From Paramicrosporidium saccamoebae (Eukaryota; Rozellomycota), in the NCBI GenBank assembly GCA_002794465.1, contig MTSL01000169.1:62311-126310 (forward strand): a stretch of 64,000 bases of DNA. The letters are read 5' to 3'. Below the pieces are notes generated by a model that was given only the letters and a program-made list of their open reading frames with translations, made no database searches and had not been told where the DNA came from. Of this stretch, positions 1 through 9,313 are shown piece by piece. The position numbers and the translations under genes were made by a program. Each line of letters starts with the position of its first letter. Positions within the stretch are counted from its first letter, which is position 1.

Positions 1-2
1 AT

Positions 3-407
3 ATGACCGAGAGATCTTCCATTCCGATCACAATTCGTCAGCTCGAAGCAATTGTACGCATCGCTGAATCACTCGCGAAAATGACGCTGTCACCTGTTGC
101 AACAGAGGCACATATTGACGAGGCACTTCGTATGTTTAGAGTATCTACAATGCAGGCGGTCATCTCTGGCCACTCCCTGGAAGGGATGGCCAGACCAGAT
201 CTGCTAAAGGATGTTGACCGTGTCGAAAAGGCCATCAGACAACGTCTGCCCATTGGATCTTCCGTTTCGTACCGTAATCTCGTGACTGAAATGTCCAGCA
301 CTCGGCATTTCCCTGAACACGCGGTTGTTCGCGCCATTGATGTAATGGTGCAACAGGAAAAACTCCTCTTCCGATCTCAACGCAAAGTCCTTATCCGTCA
401 GCGCTAA
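3..407 (+). CDS. MCM5: MCM5 replicative helicase subunit, C-terminal end (5' partial)
   Basis: The frame is open from the left edge, so the gene starts outside the window. About 134 residues are visible. They hold the end of the AAA+ lid (IPITIRQLEAIVRIAESLAK, then a conserved TEAHIDEALRMFRVST stretch) and the C-terminal winged-helix segment (RQRLPIGSSVSYRNL...). This wording and order are those of MCM5 rather than MCM2, 3, 4, 6 or 7. MCM5 is one of six subunits of the MCM2-7 ring that unwinds DNA at origins and forks in the nucleus. The methionine at position 3 is internal, not a start. The catalytic Walker motifs lie upstream and cannot be checked. Confidence 0.93.
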   Translation: MTERSSIPITIRQLEAIVRIAESLAKMTLSPVATEAHIDEALRMFRVSTMQAVISGHSLEGMARPDLLKDVDRVEKAIRQRLPIGSSVSYRNLVTEMSSTRHFPEHAVVRAIDVMVQQEKLLFRSQRKVLIRQR

Positions 408-598
408 TGGGACCTTTACAGTATAATTGGTACATTATTGGAATAGCGAATTATTTTTATTTCTGTGAGATTTGCATTTGTGCTTATTTAACGACTGGGA
501 GGCTTTGATTTTTTTCTTTACATGCTTTTGTAGTAGGGCACATCCTTGTCCTTATCCCTGGCCCACAGATATACTCTCACACAATTTCTTTTTATTAC

Positions 599-2011
599 AT
601 GGTTGGCCTCTTAGAATTCTACATTCCTGATGAGCCTGATTGTATCGTCTGGAGCCTTCAAAATCAAATTGCAGTCTGCACGCCATCATTGGTTCACCTC
701 CTGATTCCCAAATGGGAATCTGATGGCACAGTCAGTTTTGAGCGTGGCTTTATAACTCTTGAACGCCTGTCGTCGCGGCCTTTTGATTCGGTCAATGGGG
801 CAAATTCGCGGGCAGGACTTCGACAGACTTGCTGGTGGAGTAGGAAACCACATTCTTATTTAGTCCTGGTGACTCATTCGGGAAAATTATTTGTGCTTGA
901 ATGCGTTGGGAACGACAGATGTCACGAACGTAGTTGGAGGAGAGTGGCAAGTGTAGAACAAAAGTTTGAACGACTGTCGGTTTGCTGTGCCGCCTCTGAC
1001 CCAACTGGACTGCTTCTAATAGCCACCGAGGATGGGATGATTTATAAAACTGGAGGTGAAGGCGGAACAATTGCAGTTGTCTTGCAAGATGGAGAGAGCA
1101 TATCTAAGATGACAATATACAGAGAAAATCCGTTGATTTGCACATCACTGGGACGAGTTTTGTTCTACAATGGTCAGTGGATTACTTTAATTGATGATGG
1201 AGTCATTGTTCCTGGCCCCGTGATAGTGTTACCTAATGGGTCCATGCTGTTGTGCAAATTTAACCGTCTTTACATGATCAATTCCCTGCTCAAAATATCG
1301 TCGGTTCATACAATCCCCGGATTGTTGCAGACTATAACCGCAGTGCTCCCTAATGCGGACGATAATTCCGTTTTAATTGTCGGGATGGATGGAAGCTGCT
1401 TTAGGTTATCTGAAGGGCTAATCACCCGTGTTGTCGTGAGGCCGTGGATTTCATCTTCCCAGGGGAACGAGGAGTCTGATGACGAAGCTCAAGATTATGA
1501 TGAGGGTGAGCCCGAAGAGGATCCGTCTAGAGATGTGATTATACAGGGATCGGCCTTATCCGATGGTTGTAATGCTGCTTGGGTAGCAGAGACAGAAAAG
1601 CGACAGTATCCCCTCCCGTCTAGGACTCGCCTTTTCTACCACAAAATTAACGCTGACGTGACCGAAAATGCCTCGTCATCAAGCGACCAGCTGAGATTTG
1701 TCAAGATGGAAGCTTTGTCTCCAGGTGTTACACAACCACCGTCTTCGGAGTTAATGTGTACCGAATGTGAAGGATTGCTTAGCCCGACCCCAAAGAATAG
1801 CAAAGTACTACAGTGTCCTTTGGGTCATATATTTAACATCTGTACATCCTCCGGACAATTGATCACCTCTGTTTCCCTAATGTTCAAGTGTCATAGGTGC
1901 AGCCTATGTTTTCACCAAGAGGCTGCTCGTACGTTAAATTTTGCATGTACACATTGTAATGGTGCACTACTTCAATCCTTTCCAAACACTAATTGTATTG
2001 ATAAACACTAA
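599..2011 (+). CDS. TFIIIC90-like protein (beta-propeller plus TFIIIC-type zinc finger)
   Basis: This is a single 470-residue ORF. The first ~290 residues look like a WD-type propeller, with repeated short hydrophobic strands and no catalytic motif. An acidic linker follows around residues 288-305 (EESDDEAQDYDEGEPEEDPS). The C-terminus (about 378-460) has ordered Cys/His pairs: CTEC, then CPLGH, then CHRC, then CTHC. That pattern fits the zf-TFIIIC finger found after a propeller in the 90-kDa TFIIIC subunit (GTF3C4 / S. pombe Sfc9). TFIIIC recruits RNA polymerase III to tRNA genes. At 470 residues it is short for that family. The assignment rests on architecture, so another propeller zinc-finger protein is possible. 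The last codons and the stop lie inside the tandem repeat that fills the 3' flank. Confidence 0.55.
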   Translation: MVGLLEFYIPDEPDCIVWSLQNQIAVCTPSLVHLLIPKWESDGTVSFERGFITLERLSSRPFDSVNGANSRAGLRQTCWWSRKPHSYLVLVTHSGKLFVLECVGNDRCHERSWRRVASVEQKFERLSVCCAASDPTGLLLIATEDGMIYKTGGEGGTIAVVLQDGESISKMTIYRENPLICTSLGRVLFYNGQWITLIDDGVIVPGPVIVLPNGSMLLCKFNRLYMINSLLKISSVHTIPGLLQTITAVLPNADDNSVLIVGMDGSCFRLSEGLITRVVVRPWISSSQGNEESDDEAQDYDEGEPEEDPSRDVIIQGSALSDGCNAAWVAETEKRQYPLPSRTRLFYHKINADVTENASSSSDQLRFVKMEALSPGVTQPPSSELMCTECEGLLSPTPKNSKVLQCPLGHIFNICTSSGQLITSVSLMFKCHRCSLCFHQEAARTLNFACTHCNGALLQSFPNTNCIDKH

Positions 2012-2265
2012 TTTTATTGGTAGACATTAATCCAACTCTTCCCGGACACCAATTCTATTGATAAACAATAATTTTATCGATAAACACTAATCCGATCCTT
2101 TCCAGACATTACTTGATGACCTTACAGACACTAATTTTATTGGTAAATACTAATCCAGTCCCCTTTCAGACACTAATCCAGTCCTTTTCAGACACTGATT
2201 CAGTCCTTTTCAGACACTAATACAGTCCCTTTCAGACACTAATGCAGACCTATCCAGACACCAAT
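1980..2265. repeat. Degenerate tandem repeat between two convergent genes
   Basis: Repeats of about 20-36 bp are built around CAGACACTAATCCAGTCC and GATAAACACTAATTTTATTGG. They run from inside the last codons of the TFIIIC-like gene to the stop codon of the arrestin-like gene, filling the whole 3'-3' interval. Both stop codons sit in repeat-like sequence. Confidence 0.85.
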
Positions 2266-3243
2266 TTATAGCTTTGCTTCTGGGCGTATCAGGCATATAG
2301 GAATCTCAGTTTCTACCTCATATCCTCCGGGACAGTAGAACAGAAATAGAGCAAAGTGAGAGATACATACAGATTCAGACTCGATATCAGAGACAAATGC
2401 CTCTTCCGGAATGATTGTAGACACTGTGACCACTGATCGTTGTCGGGGTCCTATTGACCCGGTCATGGGACCTTCAAACAGCTCGTGCTCGTTGACTACT
2501 CCCTCCTCTGTGCCCTCGCTCTTCATAAAGACTATCCGCTTAATAGCCAGACTTACTCCATGCACCGCTAACCTACTATCATGGAGGTCCACTATCACAG
2601 TTGCAGCTACTCGATCTCCAGCAGTGAATGTTGTACAGGCCATCTCAAGGTGCGCCGCGGCAGTACCGCTGGTAAAGCAGCCACGGAGGGGAAATTCAAC
2701 AGACTGTAAAATTCCACCGGTCAAACCTTTCTCGAGCCTTTTGGGACGACTAATAATCTTGATCGGATACTCTTTGACAATAGAAGTTCCATATGGTGCT
2801 CCCAGACGCAACGTAACAACTAACATTGTATAAACGGACAACCTTTCAGCCATATCTCCTTCTACCGACGCGGGCGTCGCTTCAGGGACCTCCCATTCCA
2901 AAGGCACCTTCACAAGGCCTTCAACAGTCTTTCCGGATACTTCGGAGATTTCATGGACAATGTTCTGGAGTGTACTCCGCTCATCGCCATCTTCATATGA
3001 CACGCAGGATTGTGTGAGCCAGGCAAGTTCCGCTGATTCAAATTTAACCGGACAGCTGGTGTATATTTCCGCTGTCCCTTTCACCGTCTCATTTTCCGCA
3101 AAGTAGGTACGCGGCAGTTCCACTTTCAGGTCCACTTCTCCCGTTTTCATACACCCAATCAACGCCAAGATCCATGGCATGTAAACAATCCATCTGTTGA
3201 CGCCATTGGTCAATTTGGTGATCTGGACGGCATGGCGTAGCAT
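2266..3243 (-). CDS. Arrestin-fold protein
   Basis: The ORF is 325 residues. From about residue 33 it reads as an arrestin N-domain: GEVDLKVELPRTYFAENETV followed by KGTAEIY, the usual opening beta strands in which a ligand-induced 'GE.V.G' motif sits. The second half (about 190-320) has the C-domain pattern, with repeated beta strands and a PxRQRSVVTVSTIIPEEAF stretch. Members act as cargo adaptors for ubiquitin ligases or in endosomal sorting (Vps26-like). There is no PY motif to show a Rsp5-type adaptor. The first ~30 residues are hydrophobic and unlike the family, so the true start may be the methionine at residue 32 (near 3150). The stop lies in the tandem repeat. Confidence 0.6.
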   Translation of the reverse strand: MLRHAVQITKLTNGVNRWIVYMPWILALIGCMKTGEVDLKVELPRTYFAENETVKGTAEIYTSCPVKFESAELAWLTQSCVSYEDGDERSTLQNIVHEISEVSGKTVEGLVKVPLEWEVPEATPASVEGDMAERLSVYTMLVVTLRLGAPYGTSIVKEYPIKIISRPKRLEKGLTGGILQSVEFPLRGCFTSGTAAAHLEMACTTFTAGDRVAATVIVDLHDSRLAVHGVSLAIKRIVFMKSEGTEEGVVNEHELFEGPMTGSIGPRQRSVVTVSTIIPEEAFVSDIESESVCISHFALFLFYCPGGYEVETEIPICLIRPEAKL

Positions 3244-3412
3244 ATAGACTTTACGTGTAGCAATATACTATCGAGGCAATTTAATGGGTGCTTCTTTAGT
3301 AAAGTAATAATCTCACCTTACAGGCCAGTGAATTCCATATGCCTGTAGCCTCTATTAAGAATAATTGAATCTTTGACCTACGATCAATCCATTACATCAC
3401 AGTTATAAAGCT

Positions 3413-3589
3413 GTGACGTGGAGGTAGAGGCAGAGGATTGATTAGTTGGGTATTTGTGTGCTAGAGTGGATCGCTTTGCTGAGTATTTGGGGACAGTGAG
3501 ATGTGTATCCATACTATTCTAGAATTAGCAGTGAACAACCCCCCCTTCCCGCCTGACAGTCCATACTATTTATCCCCCACTACGCGACA
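3413..3589. repeat. Dispersed repeat family, copy A
   Basis: It opens GTGACGTGGAGGTAGAGGCA and ends in CCCCACTACGCGACA. It holds the family blocks GGATTGATTAGTTGGGTATT, GTGGATCGCTTTGCTG, GTGTATCCATACTATTCTAG and GCAGTGAACAACCCCCC. Other copies are at 22198, 22989, 39733 and 60655, with fragments at 15926, 46543 and 56183. It has no ORF and sits at the 3' end of the transporter gene, in the interval between it and the arrestin gene. Confidence 0.85.
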
Positions 3590-3638
3590 ACGGCCCAGTT
3601 TCAGTCTCGTAGTATATATTTCCTTTATAAGTAACTAC

Positions 3639-4961
3639 TTACAGAATGTAACGCCAGAGGAACGAAGAAACAGAACCCAACAGCAGGCCAGTAGTGAGGA
3701 ATAAGCCCATCACAGAACCGCAAGCTTCTCGTTCCCACCTAGATTCAACATTGATGGTTGTGTCATTGACGGTCAAAGTCGACCTCCCAGAGATGGCCAG
3801 ACTTGGTGCATGCATTAGGAGAGCTGTGCAACAGTATCCGTTACTTACACCAAAAGTAAAGGTAAGAACGGCATAGAACAGGTCAGCACTGCCCAAAGAA
3901 AAAACACCAGTCGGATCACTGACGGTACGGCCAATAGTGACAGGTGCAAAGAAAATGAACAATGGAATGAAGACTACGGCCCGCAGCCACGGACTGACCT
4001 GGACAAACAGCGACTTTGGGTGACCTGCGAGGAGGGAAAATGCCGGAAGCCAACGCCCCAGAAAATCTCCAGCGTCATAAATGATAAAGATCAACGGAAC
4101 ATAGTATAAGGCAAGCATCCCGTCATCAGGCGCCAAGAAGCGGCGAGGAGAGGTGAGAAAAGTTGCAAAGATGCTGATAGTAATCCCGAGAACCAGCAGT
4201 ATCCCGAAAGCAAACCATCGGATCCTACCGAAAACATCCTTTACGATAGCTGTGGGTGCTCTTCGAACAGCTTGTACGACCTTGGTACCAAGTCCAAGAT
4301 GATGACGGAAGAATGGAGAGTGTCGGCAGTTCAGGATAAACACTATCTGGGCGGATGCCAAGACTGTCGCGCCAACCAGAAAGTAGATAATCGGACCAGT
4401 TGTCCCCTGCCCTTTGGAACCGGCAGATTTTGTGATAATGTTGGCAATGCTCGACAAAAGACCCGCCACTGCCTGTCCAGCAAGGAGGGCAGGAGTGAGG
4501 GCAGGTGGAAATCCAGCCGTCATTCCAAGCATCCCTTTGATCATGCATGCAGTAAAGCCCCCTGCCATTGCAGTAATGCCCACAATGCATCCAAATATAG
4601 CATTGTTGCTCATATCGATGGAGATGATGATTGCCATGACCAGCATGAGAGCAGCATTGCCAGTCAATGCTATAGTGATGCGCTGCGGAGTATTCAAGAA
4701 CAGCTCATCAAACCGCAAGACCACCAGTATTAGCATGGCAAGAAAGTTGAAAATGGTGAAAGAGGACGAAATATAGCTTGACACTAGAGGGGCATAAGGA
4801 GCATCGCCTAGACGTTCTCGGAAATAGGGAACAGTCTTGATGTAAATATTCCAAGGAGTCAGTTGTGCCAAACCGAACAAAATAAAGCTAGCATATGACC
4901 ACTTGCTGCTGGCCAGTGCAGAATTCTCTTCAGTTTCCAGAGTATTCTTGTCACCACTCAT
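3639..4961 (-). CDS. Equilibrative nucleoside transporter (SLC29/ENT family)
   Basis: About 440 residues with roughly 11 hydrophobic segments. The opening (LFGLAQLTPWNIYIKTVPYF) matches the first transmembrane helix of ENT transporters, including the family's PWN motif. A large loop follows TM6. The end (FGVSNGYCCTALLMHAPSLA, then EREACGSVMGLFL...) matches the last two or three helices. ENT proteins move nucleosides down their gradient across plasma or vacuolar membranes. I chose the methionine that begins MSGDKNTLE (4961), because the 16 residues upstream add nothing family-like. A nucleoside importer would suit an organism that scavenges purines, but that is inference. Confidence 0.85.
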   Translation of the reverse strand: MSGDKNTLETEENSALASSKWSYASFILFGLAQLTPWNIYIKTVPYFRERLGDAPYAPLVSSYISSSFTIFNFLAMLILVVLRFDELFLNTPQRITIALTGNAALMLVMAIIISIDMSNNAIFGCIVGITAMAGGFTACMIKGMLGMTAGFPPALTPALLAGQAVAGLLSSIANIITKSAGSKGQGTTGPIIYFLVGATVLASAQIVFILNCRHSPFFRHHLGLGTKVVQAVRRAPTAIVKDVFGRIRWFAFGILLVLGITISIFATFLTSPRRFLAPDDGMLALYYVPLIFIIYDAGDFLGRWLPAFSLLAGHPKSLFVQVSPWLRAVVFIPLFIFFAPVTIGRTVSDPTGVFSLGSADLFYAVLTFTFGVSNGYCCTALLMHAPSLAISGRSTLTVNDTTINVESRWEREACGSVMGLFLTTGLLLGSVSSFLWRYIL

Positions 4962-5042
4962 GAGCCCAGGACAAGACAAATTTGGGACTGAATACAAATG
5001 GCCGACCAATCGGTGACGCCGAACATAAATAAATATATTACA

Positions 5043-5720
5043 CTAAGTGAGAGGTGCTAAACCCAATCTTTGGCGAAGTTGATTAGTCTCTTCAATCGAT
5101 AAGCTTTCCCGGTATTCCGTTGGCGCTTCTTCGTCTATTTGAATGGCATTGCCACTTGCCGCATCGACGGGAAAGAATAGGGAGCGCATTGGTAATTCTT
5201 CCGTGTCCTCAAGAGCAGTTCTCTTGGGGAGTCTGGGGAGGATGATGCCGAAAACGCGGTCTTGAGTGAGCATTTCATCCACTACTTCATCAACATGCGC
5301 CAAAGTATATGTTCCACTCGTCTGCCTTGACCGAATCTTTCGCCGGTCTGCCAAGAACGGCTCGAGTTTTGTATAAACCTGTACAGAGGGAGCGACCAGT
5401 CTTAAGTAGAATAGACCCAAGAGTCGCAGATATTTCCAGTCTTCTTGCTGGATATATTCTTCTACTATTGGCATCGTTGGTTGAATTTGCAAGAGTTTGA
5501 GAAGCAGACATAGGAAGGGAACAGGGCGTTGATTAGCAAAAGTCCCGCCAACGTAATTGAGCTCGACGGCTTTATCGAGTATCGTCTCGGCATTCAAGCC
5601 AAAGCATTCCTCTTTCCAAAATACAGATTCATAAATACGTTCTCTGATAATCTTTTCGACCAAAAGTTGCGGGTCACGACCATGGACTGTCTGTGCGCCT
5701 TTGTCAGTCTTGTTGGACAT
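5043..5720 (-). CDS. PRP38: Pre-mRNA splicing factor PRP38
   Basis: This 225-residue protein starts MSNKTDKGAQTVHGRDPQ. It carries the whole PRP38 domain: IIRERIYESVFWKEECFGL, then VGGTFANQRPVPFLCLLLKL, then EDWKYLRLLGLFYLRL. PRP38 belongs to the U4/U6.U5 tri-snRNP and is needed for spliceosome activation, consistent with an intron-bearing genome. An upstream extension to 5801 is open but not conserved, so the start at 5720 is preferred. Metazoan members carry an Arg/Ser tail; this one ends soon after the core and has none. Confidence 0.93.
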   Translation of the reverse strand: MSNKTDKGAQTVHGRDPQLLVEKIIRERIYESVFWKEECFGLNAETILDKAVELNYVGGTFANQRPVPFLCLLLKLLQIQPTMPIVEEYIQQEDWKYLRLLGLFYLRLVAPSVQVYTKLEPFLADRRKIRSRQTSGTYTLAHVDEVVDEMLTQDRVFGIILPRLPKRTALEDTEELPMRSLFFPVDAASGNAIQIDEEAPTEYRESLSIEETNQLRQRLGLAPLT

Positions 5721-5842
5721 TTTTATCGAAGCCTGGGTCCCACAAGACTTGTAAATACGAGATGCTGCGGGCAATACTGTGCCAATAACTCCCGTCCCCA
5801 TATGATTGCTATCATATATATGTTACTCGTTTATTAAGAGAC

Positions 5843-6508
5843 TTAAGAAGAAGCAGCAGCACGGCGCATCTGCTGGTCAAAGTAGTTGGAGAGAGGTCCA
5901 TGTCCATTGACATACTTGACGTGGGCACCGTCAGGGATTACCTTTCCGGCATCACGAGCCTCCTCGTACTCCTCGCGAGACAGATGGGTGAAGCCCCACT
6001 TGCGAGACACAATAATCTTTTGTTGTCCGGGGAACTTGAACTTGCAACGACGGAGGGCCTCCATGACAATAGCCTTGTTGGCGTCCTTTGTGCGGATGGA
6101 GATGAGAATCTGTCCAATATCCACACGGGCAACAGTGCCGATGGGCTTACCGAAAGCACCACGCATACCAGTCTGCAGACGATCCGCACCAGCGCACGAC
6201 AACATTTTGTTGATACGCAGGACGTGGAAGGGATGGACACGCACACGCATGTGGAAGCTGTCCTTTCCGGCCATCTTGGAGATGTACTTGTTGGCGCAGA
6301 TACGGGCGGCTTCGAGGGCCTCAGAGGAGAGCTGCTCGCGCTCGTTGGAGGTGAGATGCACACAGAGAGGGAACTCGTTGATGGTCGCCTTCTTGCGACC
6401 AAGGTCGTAGATGCGAATCTTCGGGTCGGGCACACCACGGCAGAAACGCGACTTGGGGTAGGGCTTGTTACGGCAGTAACGGTAGCAGCGAGCAGGACGA
6501 CGACCCAT
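5843..6508 (-). CDS. RPL10: Large-subunit ribosomal protein uL16 (RPL10)
   Basis: At 221 residues it has the family length. It begins [20 protein letters not shown] and keeps the uL16 signatures [14 protein letters not shown] and [20 protein letters not shown]. It is a core protein of the cytosolic 60S subunit near the peptidyl transferase centre and is the target of the late maturation steps involving SDO1, also present in this window. Its start codon directly follows a probable 5' UTR intron. Long ORFs in other frames of this high-GC gene are shadows. Confidence 0.97.
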   Translation of the reverse strand: MGRRPARCYRYCRNKPYPKSRFCRGVPDPKIRIYDLGRKKATINEFPLCVHLTSNEREQLSSEALEAARICANKYISKMAGKDSFHMRVRVHPFHVLRINKMLSCAGADRLQTGMRGAFGKPIGTVARVDIGQILISIRTKDANKAIVMEALRRCKFKFPGQQKIIVSRKWGFTHLSREEYEEARDAGKVIPDGAHVKYVNGHGPLSNYFDQQMRRAAASS

Positions 6509-6551
6509 CTATTGGTTAGGATGGATGAACTAGACCCTTCTGGGTTAATAC
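6509..6551 (-). other. Probable 5' UTR intron abutting the uL16 start codon
   Basis: On the minus strand a 43-nt segment begins GTATTAACCC and ends in CTAACCAATAG. The next base is the A of the ATG. The branch-like CTAAC plus TAG matches the 3' ends of the coding introns in this window. No reading frame constrains it, so it is less certain than those. Confidence 0.5.
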
Positions 6552-6696
6552 CTTGTCCGAGAACTACGGCTATAGGCGCGGTATCCCTGGTCGCGCATCC
6601 ATATCGTTGGGACTCGCTGCTGAGGTGGACCATTGTGATTTATTGTGTGGGGGGATTATGGGTGAGATTTACTGTTAAGACGGACCGTTAGGGCTC

Positions 6697-6898
6697 ATTA
6701 TTACAACCTCCCATTGAGACTCTATTACAACCTCCCATTGAGACTCTATTACAACCTCCCATTGAGACTCTCTATTACGACCTCTCATCGAGACCCTCTA
6801 TTACGGCCTCCCATTGAGACTCTCTATTACGTCCTACCGTTGAGATTTAGTGCCACGGCCTACCGAACTTGCTGCTACGGCCTACCGTTGAGGCTCAA
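6697..6898. repeat. Tandem repeat, ~24-bp unit
   Basis: About eight units of the type TATTACAACCTCCCATTGAG + ACTC. The first three are nearly perfect, and later ones drift (CCTCTCATCGAGACC, CCTACCGTTGAG). It lies between the uL16 promoter side and the 3' end of the first ADAM gene. Confidence 0.9.
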
Positions 6899-6911
6899 TT
6901 TATTATGAATA

Positions 6912-9057
6912 TTACAGGAGGCCTACACCAATCGCAACCATAGATGCAAAGACCTTCATGATGACTGTAGTCCAAGAGATTGGGATGGCTAAAGAATCAG
7001 TACAGTTAAAAGTGTTTTACCCTTCGAATTGGCCTGGGAATGCATTTCTGAGCACATGCCTGCGTAGCAAAATCCCTTTTCACCACATTTGGTTCCGTCC
7101 AGAAAACTGGCGTTCATGTCGACACACTGGTCTGGGCCTTGGCATAGGATGGAGCACGAACGGCCCGTGTACTTGCAGGATTGGGTGATATTAAGATGTC
7201 GTCCAAAGATAGAGCACTGCATGTCGCGACTTGTACATACTCCAGATGCGCATGTGGCACCTTCTTCGCATACCTCGCCATCCGGTTTATTCACGGGATT
7301 TGGACAGCCGCGTGCAAAGCCATCACAAAAAGTGTCTTCTTGACATGTAGAGGCGGCGACGCGGCACACTTGGCGATCATCAGCAGCTATAGTCTTACAT
7401 CCCCGACAACAAACGTCGTTGTTGTCACTGCAGGTGGATCCCGGAGTAAGCTTGCAATCGGCCGTACAACATTTATTGTCGAGGCATCCCTCCTTGCCCC
7501 CACAATCACACTCTTCGTTTCCTTCCCGAATCCCATTTCCGCAAACGGCAATGAGGTCATTTTTCTGTGTCCCGGGCTCCTTTAGACAACTTCCAAGGTA
7601 TGGGATTTTATCACAGACGTCCCTGATGCTGCAAGAAGAAAAATCAATAGAGCTACTGCCGCCACTTTCAGGGTCCATAACGAATCGTCCTTTGCAGTCA
7701 CAATTTTCACATGGACAGCACTGGCATTCTAAGAAACCGGTGCAGCTTCCATCACAATTTGACTGAGTGCAATCGTGGATGGCTCCCATATTGTGCGCCA
7801 GCTCGTGAGCGATGACTGAGAATTGATGATCTACAAACACGGACACTGAAGTTCCGGAGATAATATCGGCTGTGCTATCTGTAAAAGAGGTAGTCCTGCA
7901 GACTTGATTCATCCAAGCCAGTCCAATAGTGTCACTATAGTTGCACGACGTCACCTAGACATAAATAAAGAATCTCTTGCTTACCAAATGGTAAATTCCA
8001 GCATCACCATTTCGGCCATCACGCCATTTGGAGAATCGATTCAGTGCGGCATCCATTCCGGGATAGTCCTTACATGGCACATTGAAGGAATCTCCTTCAT
8101 CACACTTGTCCATAAGCTCAACCGTGTTGATCGTAATGTCAATGTTGTAGGTCTTGGAGAATATCCCGGAGACCAGATTCATGTCATTCAGAATATTCTT
8201 CCGTGCCTTAGCCCGTCCTCCCAGAGTCTTGATATAATTGCAGTCGGCCACTACGGCCACGGTTAATTGCAGCGGATTTACGGGACACCCAGCGGTAGCG
8301 TCTTTGATGACACGATCACGGGCCTTGGTGGGGACCCTGAGTATTTTTCCCTTCTCGGGAGGCACATAAGAATTCACCAACTTTGCTACAGATCCAGACT
8401 GACGCTTGTTAAATTCCAAATTATCCACGCCACATTTGTATTTTTCGCCATTCGGACCTTCTTGCAACCTTCCCATCTCCTTCCTGCTCACGACCAAGGA
8501 GGAATCTCCCGCTGCTCTCCTTTGCTCGGCTTTTGCTGAAATGTCCTTGTCGAGAAGCACATAGTCTCCAGGAGTTAATCTGTACATGTGACTTTTGTAT
8601 TGAAAGCCTCCACGTAACTGGATCTCTCCGTCTCTAATTAATCAGAAAGAATGAATCAGGCCTCTTACAATTCCTCCATCATGAATCGGGCAAGCGGAGC
8701 TTCGACAAAGTCCTCACTTCCGTCATCTCGGATGACCTTCAAGTTCCTTCCGGTTATCGGACGGCCCACTGATTTGCCGCCTAGCTCAGCCCCAACAAGT
8801 AGTGAATTTTCAACAATGTCCATTTTGAACGTTGTGCCCATGGCACTAAACACAAGTTGCTGATTTGGCTTCCGAACGCTATGTGCGCGGTTCTCTGGAA
8901 CAGAGCCGGCTTGGATGGCTTTTGGCTGGACAATTTCGAGATGGCTCGCAAAATCCCAATCATCATCTAAATGGTTAGGCCTTTCCAATGCTCAACTTGT
9001 CAGAGCAACCACGGACAGCGCTGTAGAAAGTAGAGAGAGCGCCCGCCATCCTCGCAT
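6912..9057 (-). CDS. ADAM-type metalloprotease A (five exons)
   Basis: Model: exons 8997-9057, 8669-8966, 7985-8633, 7021-7954 and 6912-6988, with introns of 30, 35, 30 and 32 nt. All joins keep frame. The N-terminus (MRGWRALSLLSTALSVVALT) looks like a signal peptide. A prodomain and a reprolysin-type catalytic domain follow, with the zinc site HELAHNMGAIHD. A short Cys-rich insert comes after it, then a disintegrin-like module (CGNGIREGNEECDCGG...) and a Cys-rich region. Exon 5 encodes a hydrophobic tail (about VFASMVAIGVGLL), so the product is probably membrane-anchored at the cell surface. ADAMs cleave ectodomains of other surface proteins. The gene is head-to-head with a paralogue that has no introns. 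Substrates cannot be inferred. Confidence 0.87.
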
Positions 9058-9313
9058 TGTGTGTGTCCGCCCGTGGGAGGGAACACAAAGAAATTACTAT
9101 TTACGGCATTACAAAGCCCGATCAGGAGTAGCATGAATAATTATAGAAATTTAGCCTTTCCAAAGTATAACTAGCTTGGATGATGCGGGGCCGGATATAA
9201 ATCGAGACAAATCGAGCGCATGAACACATTGCCATTTTTGGGCATAGAGTTGGTCTATTCCCTGGCGACAATTGCGCTGTGGGTTGTTGACACTTGTGAG
9301 CAAATCCAGCACG

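Noticed and set aside
3413..3589. Interpretation of the dispersed repeat as a small structured RNA gene
   Set aside because: Copies have variable boundaries, internal restarts and no compensatory pairing that I can see; an element or duplicon fits better.
5900..6691. 263-codon plus-strand ORF opposite uL16 (also 231 codons at 5938-6633 minus in another frame)
   Set aside because: Shadow frames of a strongly codon-biased ribosomal protein gene; no domain features.
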